DNA from: Carposina sasakii
Lineage: Eukaryota > Arthropoda > Insecta > Lepidoptera > Carposinidae
Direction of reading: 5' to 3'
Assembly (NCBI GenBank): GCA_014607495.2
Contig: CP053160.1
Span: forward strand, 13,640,001 to 13,704,000
Length of the DNA stretch: 64,000 nucleotides
In this document: one piece after another, positions 26,101 through 35,100 of the stretch
How the letters are laid out: every line of letters starts with the position of its first letter
Numbering within the stretch: the first letter of the stretch is position 1
Program-made: the position numbers and the translations under genes
The notes under the pieces: model-generated
What the model was told of the DNA's origin: nothing
Seen by the model: the letters and a program-made list of their open reading frames with translations, nothing else
Database searches by the model: none

Positions 26101-29100
26101 TGACATATTTCACATAGAAAAATAAACTATATATTTGAATTAAAGGCAAGTTTGTATCGCATAGATATTTTCCTGCAAACCCAAACCAAAGAATTTATTT
26201 CTAATAATATTCATACGTATTTTGTTGGTAGAGCATTTGGCTTTGTAACTAGTCCCCTAACAGGTGAGCGCCTTTATACTTTGCCCAAAACCTGATGAAA
26301 GTAATAATAAATTGTTACATGTGGGTGTTATATTATTTTGAATAGGGCGACCACAATTTCATGACTTTGAGCATGATAGGTATTGTTTTTCAGAACTTTA
26401 GTAAACTTTCAGCCATTGGAGTAAGTATATTATTATGTTCGTTTAAATACTCGTATGTATAATATCAAAGTTTTAAAATTACAATCCTAAAAGTTGTAAA
26501 ACGTAGACACTCTAATAAGTATGCGACTTAACTATCGATCTGCTTTATCTCTGATAGGTAGAGCTGGCAAAACCCTAAAATGAAACTGCAAAGTTTCTTT
26601 ACAGTCCTCATTCAACGATTCCGTGGAAATATTTTCCAAAAACTGTCCACATAATGCAATTTTCTTCACAAAATTCCGTAGCAAATTATAAAATCCGTCG
26701 GGAATTTTCACCAGCCCCCGCTCAGCGTGCGAGCGATGTGAAATATTAGCCAAGTCACAAGTGAAAACACGTAGTTACGTTGCGTCAGTAAAACACAAAA
26801 GGCTTACTAAGAGACTCTTAATGATGATAAATACACTTATTTATTTGCACAGATTAACTTCCCCGTGTGCAAAAACTTGTAATTAACATGTTGGCTTAAC
26901 TAAGCAAGTTGGGACGTAATTAACATGTTGGCTTAACTAGGCAAGTTGGGGCGTTTAATTGGTAACGTTTGCTTGTAGTATGTTTAAGTTTTAGCTAACT
27001 TACTAAATCTACGTTTTAGGTTAATAGGTCTACTTGAGCAACACATAATGGTAAATCATTCGGAGAGACGCATGCCCGAAAGTTAGGAAAGACTAGCTTT
27101 AAGGCAAGTACATCCCTCTGAATGATTCATAGAAAAGCCTAATATGTTCATAGATAAATATAATTTGGGTTTATATACAGCATAAGTTCCATTTAATGAT
27201 TTTGTGGTAAGCTCCAAGCATAGGGCCCAATTTGGTGTTTATAAGCATTTAGTGAGGTATAAAATTTAATGATCTGCTGAAAGAAATCTGTGTTAGATAT
27301 AATTTTAAAATAATGTACAAAGACGTGTTTTTTATATTAAATAGGCTTACGCTTGACCACAACGCGCCTGATGGTAAGCACCGTTGCAGTCTAAGATGGA
27401 GCGCGCTTGCCTAAAAGAAACCGGTTCACTCTCGACTTGAAGATCGCAAGATTATAGTTCATGGCGAACAGTACTCCATACACGACCGAACTTGCGCTTT
27501 ATACAAGGCTAGTAGCTGTTCCGGTGTGAAGTACCTTCGCACCTTCGAGAGAATACCCAGCTTTTTGACAGCTAGTTGGGCCTTCGACTCAATGTAGGAG
27601 CCAAAGTTGAGTGTTGGAGACAAGCTCACGTCAAGCAAGTCCAGGTGATCGGAGATTTCTATGGTTACATCCCGGAAAGTAGGAGCCAATTGAAATGGCC
27701 TCTTTTTTTCAGAAAATAGACACGCCTGCGTTTTATCTGCATTAAACATTACCAGATTCGCATCGCCCCAATCGGAAACTGCACATTAACGTGTATATTA
27801 TTTTAACAGACTTTAAAAAAAAACAGAGGTTATGTAAATTTTAATTGTATCTTTCTGTCCAATTTAAATTGTATCAATCGGTGAAGTAGACAATGCACAC
27901 TGGCCGGTAATTAACATCACCATGTTTTTTAACCCTAACTAATACTGTACGTAGAGGTCATGTTAATGGAATACCGATTCTGTGATAGTAAGACAGTGTA
28001 GCTGTTGGCTAGAGCCGAACCACTGGCGGGGGCATTTTCCAATCCTGTCAAATGCTGATGTTCAGGCTCCTCTCCACTCCGAAAATAATACCTAAGATTT
28101 ATTCTTCAGGTTAACAAAAGTGTAAATGTCTTTTTATAGGTTATCTATGATTTTTCTTGATAAGCTATTGTCTATGTCTCGAAACTTCAGGCACTGTTAT
28201 TATTTTTGTTATTTTTGTGTGGTTTTGTGCGAGTGCATTAATAACAATGCCGCAACCTAGAAGATCTAATCTTTCCCAGCGGAGCCGTAATGATGGAATA
28301 TCGCGAGTCAATTATCTGATGAAGAACGAGAAATTGCACGAGAAGAGCGCCGCGTTAGTATCCTTAATTCGTGCTTCTCAAACACAAGAGCAAAGAGAGC
28401 CCGGGAAACGGCTAGGTTGGAAACGAGAAACCGTCGGCTTATGTACAGATGAACAGAGGAATAATCTTCGAAGTGCAAGAAGAAATGGTTCAAGTATTGA
28501 TTTGAATCGAGCAGCGTTTCTATATGATTGCACCATCGACTACAGCTTGCATCGTTTACATTGGTCCAATGGACGTTGTTTACCAGCATTGTGGCGCATT
28601 GAAGTTTGCTGGTAAAACGCCTGGTTTGTGCTGCCTTAGTGGTAAAGTGAAATTGCCATTATTGGTCGAGCCATTGTGCTCCCGCTTTATGGCGAAACAC
28701 AAGAATCACGACATTTTCTAGAACACTCAAAAATACAATGTCTGTTTCCAAATGACTTCATTTGGGGCGGAAATTATCGAAGAACACCAATGACAGTTGT
28801 GATATAAAAGACGACGTACGACATTATTACATACAGTGTACACGTACGTGCAAAGAATATATGAAACCACTTCTCACCGGTTGGCCTATTAAATCCCACG
28901 TGGTAAGGGGTGAGCCTACTGCCACTTTTCGGGTATAAATGCAACAATCTGAACTATCTTGTTAGCAATTCTAATACGCGTCGATCAAATATAGCCGATG
29001 ATGTATTCCTGCCATTATAAATATGTAGCTATCATGGCGTTGGCGTCAGCTCCTCCGTTAAATAGCATAGGTGCAACAAGATGGCAGATGATACATACAA

Positions 29101-32100
29101 TAAAAATCAGCTGTACATAAAAATTGTTACGCCTGCGGTCTAACCGCCTAGGGCCGGCTACACCTAGTTCTTACCAAGGATAAGTTGAATATTATCTAGT
29201 TCGAACCGCATAAGGCCAGCTACAACTAGTTCTAGCCGTCTAGAGCTAGATATAGCCGCACCCAGTACTTGCCGTAACATGTACGTATAATAACGAAATC
29301 ACCATCTCAACCTAAATCAATAGTATATTCAATGTCTATTTAAAACGAATATAATAACAGTAAATAAATAGGTTTTCTTTGAAGGCTGCTGGTAGATACC
29401 AGTAATGATTCTAAAGTGAATTATGAAATTTTAACGATCCTTGAACGTAATTTGTCTTCGAAGTCGCAATTAAAGAAACTTTAATTTACTAACTTGATCC
29501 TCTAATCACACATTGTTAATATTGAATATCAATATGTGGATAGAAAAGGGGTTCAAGTTAATTTCATTTTAATTACACAAAATAATATAGGCTTGTAAAT
29601 ACAGTTATAAACTAGCAGTTCCATGGGCTTTTATCCGCGTATACGTAATATACGCTTTCCTATATTTGCTTTTCTGAAAGGCTTTATTAATGAAAAATCG
29701 TGAAAACGATCCTACAGCTTCGATTGGCATAGCGGGGAGTGAGAAGTTGCTAGTTCATCACTTGAAAAAACGCCCCTGAGTTTCGACTTTTACAATTATG
29801 TATGGCAGGAGATGCAGATGAGGTATTTTTGTAAAGCCACGCATCAGTACAATGCGTATACTGTTAACAAACTAGCATAGCTTACCTGTATTATATCTCC
29901 ATAGCTTCCACCCATAGCAGTGAAGTTGAGATGACAGATAAATGGAAGGTGATCCTCTCTTGGTCTTCGGACTTCCAGCTCGTAAGTCCGTCCCACGTCA
30001 CCCATGTACGTTCTGTTGCAAGCTGTAAGGATAAAAGTGAATTTCATTAATAAACAACACTTTTAATGGTATATCTAATCTAGCAGCCCATTTTTCCCAT
30101 TTTTTCCGCTCCTGGGTGAACTTCGTAAAATCTTTTCTTGGTGTTTCCTTTCTTACATACGTAGTAATATGTAGTAATACTACCAGGCTACATATTTTAC
30201 AAAGAGCATATATATTACATATGTACAAAACTAGAAAAACTCATTCAAGTTCCCCTAAAATTGTAGCAATCAAAACAAAATAGGAACTAGCACACATGTC
30301 AGCTCCCAAAAATTTCCCTTGTCATAATAAATATGAGGCACCTGTACTATTGTTAATCCTTTCAGCACAAAACCCGAGGAAATGAGAAGGAAAAAAGATT
30401 TGAATAAAGCCACCAACACAATAGGGTGCGTCCATATTTTAACGTTTTTTAATGCTTTTGTGTGCCATGACAGCGCGTTGTGTAGCATAAGACAAGTGTT
30501 TTTGGGTCTATGGCGTAGAAAATTTTTTGTTCCACGCCACTTTCGCAGTTGTTTATTGGAGTTTACATTCCTATTTTACCGTGAGAAGTAGGGGAGGGTG
30601 TCTATTTTTATTTGTAAGACTGCTTTGTTTACTTATCTTTTTGCTAGATTGTAAGGTTTGTTTACTTTTAAATAAGTAGATCTTATTCAATCTACTTGAA
30701 ATATGTGAACAGTATTATTTTTAAGAAATCATCAGTTTAAATAAGTACCTTTCTTATTAACTCTGTTGAGTACCCTTCAGACGAATGTAAGTGATATAAA
30801 TTTTATTGCCAGTAGAAAACTTAAAGTACAAAATGTTAATCAAGTCGTGTTAAATTTAATTGCGTACTTTCCTTTGTTTCAAACAAAACATTCAGAGACA
30901 TCACAGAGTTTTCTAAAACAAACTCCAATTTAAAAACTTAAGCGTGTCTCTTCAAAACTACACGTACGTAAGTCCAAACTAAGACTACAAACCCGAGAGT
31001 GGGTACTAGTATAACAGGAATCACACGGGTGCGAACAAAGTGTTCGCGAGAGCTCTACAAACATAATTGAGACATCTTAGAGAGGATGCTATTAGAGTTC
31101 GTGAAGTTTGCACTGATTCCGTATGAAAGTACGATAGAGCTATTATTTCAGGGCTCTGAATTGGTCGGATATTGTCTCCAAATGGCACGGTTTATAGAAT
31201 TGATCAAATAATAATGAGTGAGCATTTTTATGTAACTACTACTATATACATAGGACTAGAATTTTCATTTAAACTATCAGTATCAATGCACGTTACATTT
31301 TCAATTGCTCGTAAGTCCATTATTATATACATTTTAAATGGTACTTATAACTATGTGCGTGTAAATAATCGTATGTGTCTATTTGTACCTTTTACGACAA
31401 CTATTTAAAGGCCATCTTAATATTAGTGATAAACAAATATTTACCGTTGACATTAAGCTAAATAAACAAACTTATACCTATACATAGGTGTATAATATTA
31501 TTATATTTACTTTTATCACAAAAAAATAGGTAAACAAACCACTAATCCGACAGTATTTATCACATTCTGAGTCATTAAATTTTTACAAATAAACTGACCG
31601 AAGCGCCGACCATCTATCTATGCCAGGGTTCCGTGACTAATACCCGTCCATTTTCCACACAGCTACGGTAAACTTAACACCTTATTAAATGAAACGTGGG
31701 TTTTTTTGTTAATTGCACGTATACTTGGGTTAATGGCGCAGGTACGTGGGCCGATAAAAGCGAAAGCCCGTTTTCCACAGGCAGTAATTAAGGGAGTTTA
31801 TTGTACTCCTATATCTCGGTAAGGTTTCGGAACTGAGTCGGCGAAATACAATGTCGAGCTGTATGTTAGTGAAAACAGGTGCCAGATGTTGTTATGATAT
31901 TTAAAAGACGTCTCTATTGCCTAGTTGCGCTATAGCTGCATACCTCTACCGACCATCTAATGTTAATGTAGAAATACTATATAATTTAAACGTAGTCAAT
32001 AAAAAATCCTATTCAGATTTCTCAACACAGAATGTGACTGTATATAAAATCAATTATTCACCTGCCTCAATATTATGAATAAAGTATATTAAAAAAGCAG

Positions 32101-35100
32101 TAGGTAATTTAAAATTTAATAACCTAACCTAGTTTATCGAAAAGCGGTAGAGAAAATGAGCTATGAGCTATTTCCTAGCGTCCCGGAATAACGGCTCGCA
32201 TGAACCGAACAGTGCGGTCTATGTATATTTTCTTTGTCAATCGATTGATAGATATGATGATTATGTTGACCAATTTTCTAAATAAAATACTTGTAATAAG
32301 TCAACGTTGTTATTTTAATATCGCGTATTCTTTGTAACGTAACGATCATTTTTTTCTATGGAACCAACCCTGGGAAACGAAAAAATTTTTATTGCAAGCA
32401 ATGTATTGATTGATGTACCTACAAAACTAACATTTTTAAATATTAATATGGTGTCTTTAAAAAATGTTTGTTAACTGTTTCCAGGTGGATTTATTTTTAA
32501 AAAATGCTGATATTCATGTAACTTTGGACCTCAATATCTTGAAAACCCGTGGTTTCCCAGCGGTACTTCCATAGAAAAAAATAATCGTGATGTTACAAAG
32601 AATACGAGGTATTAAAAGAACAAAGTTTTCTTTTTACACACAGTACCTATATATATAAAAAATGAATCCCTATTTCCCTTGGTCATGGCATTCATTAGGG
32701 ACTGTGAGGAATATCATCTCTATATGTCAGGTGGTTTTCGTAAAAACTTGAAATTTCTGACTGTCCCGTGGGAATTTCTTATAGAATTTCATAGACACCA
32801 GTTCGAAATCAATATTCATAGTTAATAATAAATCTATCTTGCAATCGTCAATTTTATTTTATTTTCACTGTCATGAATAGTTTTCTAAAAAAATGTCTTG
32901 TAAAGAATTTGTCGCATAACCTTGAATTCTGGCATTGGCCTACCACTAACTCCGCCAACTGTATGCCAGGATCAACATAGGCGATCAGAAAATCGAAATA
33001 AAGCGACTATTAATACTAATAGAAAAACAAATGTGAAGTATGAAGATAGTTACGCTTTATATAGAGAGAAATTAGACAAGTACCAACTTATCTATATTAT
33101 ATTTCTACTAAAATGCCTACTTCAATGTCAATTTGCTTCAACCGTAAGAAATTTCGAAAGTCATCCGATTTTACTGTCCGAAATGCGTAACGCACTTAGC
33201 CATCTATTCCTGCTTACTTCAGCACGCTCGAGTAGTCTCACAAATGAGCTATTTCCTCGTACCGACCGTGTCTGCGGACTCGATAACTTTTTCTGACGAC
33301 TTACATAAGATAATCACTAAGTCAGTAACGTCGGGTAACGATACTGCCCAAGAAGCAGATACGTAAAGGATCTGTTGTAAATGTAGTAAAATTACCGGCC
33401 TAACAAGTTCCTGAGAATTTTTTCAAGCATAGTCTACCTTCCTTTCCGCCACTCTTGTGCTGTGAAAATATTATTATCTTCTAAGAATTTTTGTTTTGAT
33501 ATAGTACCTTATTTTTAGGATGGAGGGTAGGAAGAGATATATGGCAGAAGTGAATGGCAATGCTGCTGCAATCGCCCTAGGTGAACCTACACAGATCGAA
33601 TCGGGGATTTGTTAAGAAAAGTTCGAAGTTAAGCTAGTCAAGAGCACCCGAAACTGGCGAGCATGCATGCTCTTCATGTATGTTGTGTGTATGAAGAACT
33701 TAACGAAAGTGGACGAAAGAGGTATGTTTGGAACATACTAAATGGAGATTTGTAGTCACTGCCTATGGATATAGGTTTGTATGTAAATATGTACCTCCTT
33801 TTTGCATCTGCACCATAATAAAGACGCCGTGCTATATAGGGAGCGAAGGATACACAGTAATCTGGTTCTTTTCCGCCATTTGTGAAACGAGGTCTTTTCT
33901 GAACGATAATTATCGTTCCGAAAACGTATTCCGTGAACCGAATTGAGGACAAGTGGACGTGTTTAAGTGTAAATTATATAATTTTCTTTCTTTTCGGAGA
34001 CCTTACTTACTGGAGTTTTATTTTTGCAAATAACAAGAGAGAATGAGCCTTTATTTTTTATATAAAATCTTATTAGGTGCCTTGCTTAGTTCGACTAATG
34101 TCTTAAGAGCGGGTATTACTGCTAGAAAAATTCCAGATTTCACCCGCACGCTTCACAAACCCTGCACTTATTCGAAGCATCGAGTACATCGAATATGGTG
34201 ACGTCATGTTTTGCACAAGCACTGTATACGTAAAAAGGTCAAATAAAAAACCTAATTTAAGTGTAAAAATCAAATTAATATGTAGCATAGTTTCCGAAAT
34301 AAATCTATTTAAATTGAAAATTAGACTCAACTTTGGGATGAATTTCTATCGAGAAAATATTTGAATTTGGTCCTGAAAAAATATAAAATGTCGGAAAATA
34401 TCTGAATATTCCTGTGAAAATTTTCACTGATTTTCGCTTCAGAATCATGGTCTTATATCAGCATATGAATATTTGCCTGGATTCATTACCGATCGCTGTA
34501 ATATTTTGAAAAAATCGTCATTATGTCACCCCTTAGCATGTGGGATTTAATGGGCTAATAATTGATGAATATTGGTGTGTATTTTGCACACTTCTGCTTA
34601 ACTTCTTTTGCAACTAATGGGCGTACCCTATATTTTTTATATAAATAGGTTTCTGAATATGCTTAAAATCTATTAATATAACATTTGGCACGCTAGTGTT
34701 GGCAAAGCACGCAGTACCGATGAGCTGTCTTGCATTTTAAGTTAGTTTTTATATACACCGGGAAATACTTAAAACTATTTATGATAATGTCTTTGCCGTA
34801 AGGCGTGCCACTTATTTATTTCCATTTTATACTGTGTTGGTATCGTATATACACAAAACATAGGTACCTACTAATGTTCTTGCTAATGTGTATCGTATAT
34901 CAGATAGCATGTATGAGGGATAAATTTGATGCTGTCTCTCTTTAAAACTTGATTAGGATAGAGACATCATCAACGTATTCTTTAATGGACGATTTTTTTA
35001 ACGGTCAGTTAACGTGTTTGAAGAGTAAATTCGATGCTTTTTCTCTCTCTTTCTTTGTCTTAAACTTGATAAAGATAGAAACAGCGTTAACTTTACTCTT

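Noticed and set aside
26532..26753. 73-codon minus-strand frame with PDGFYNLL and ALCGQF, considered as the missing CUB1 exon
   Set aside because: Lacks the expected cysteines, has no good acceptor at its 5' side and no donor near its end; similarity to a CUB is too weak.
28524..28721. Second plus-strand frame as an independent gene
   Set aside because: It continues the Helitron N-terminal region in another reading frame.
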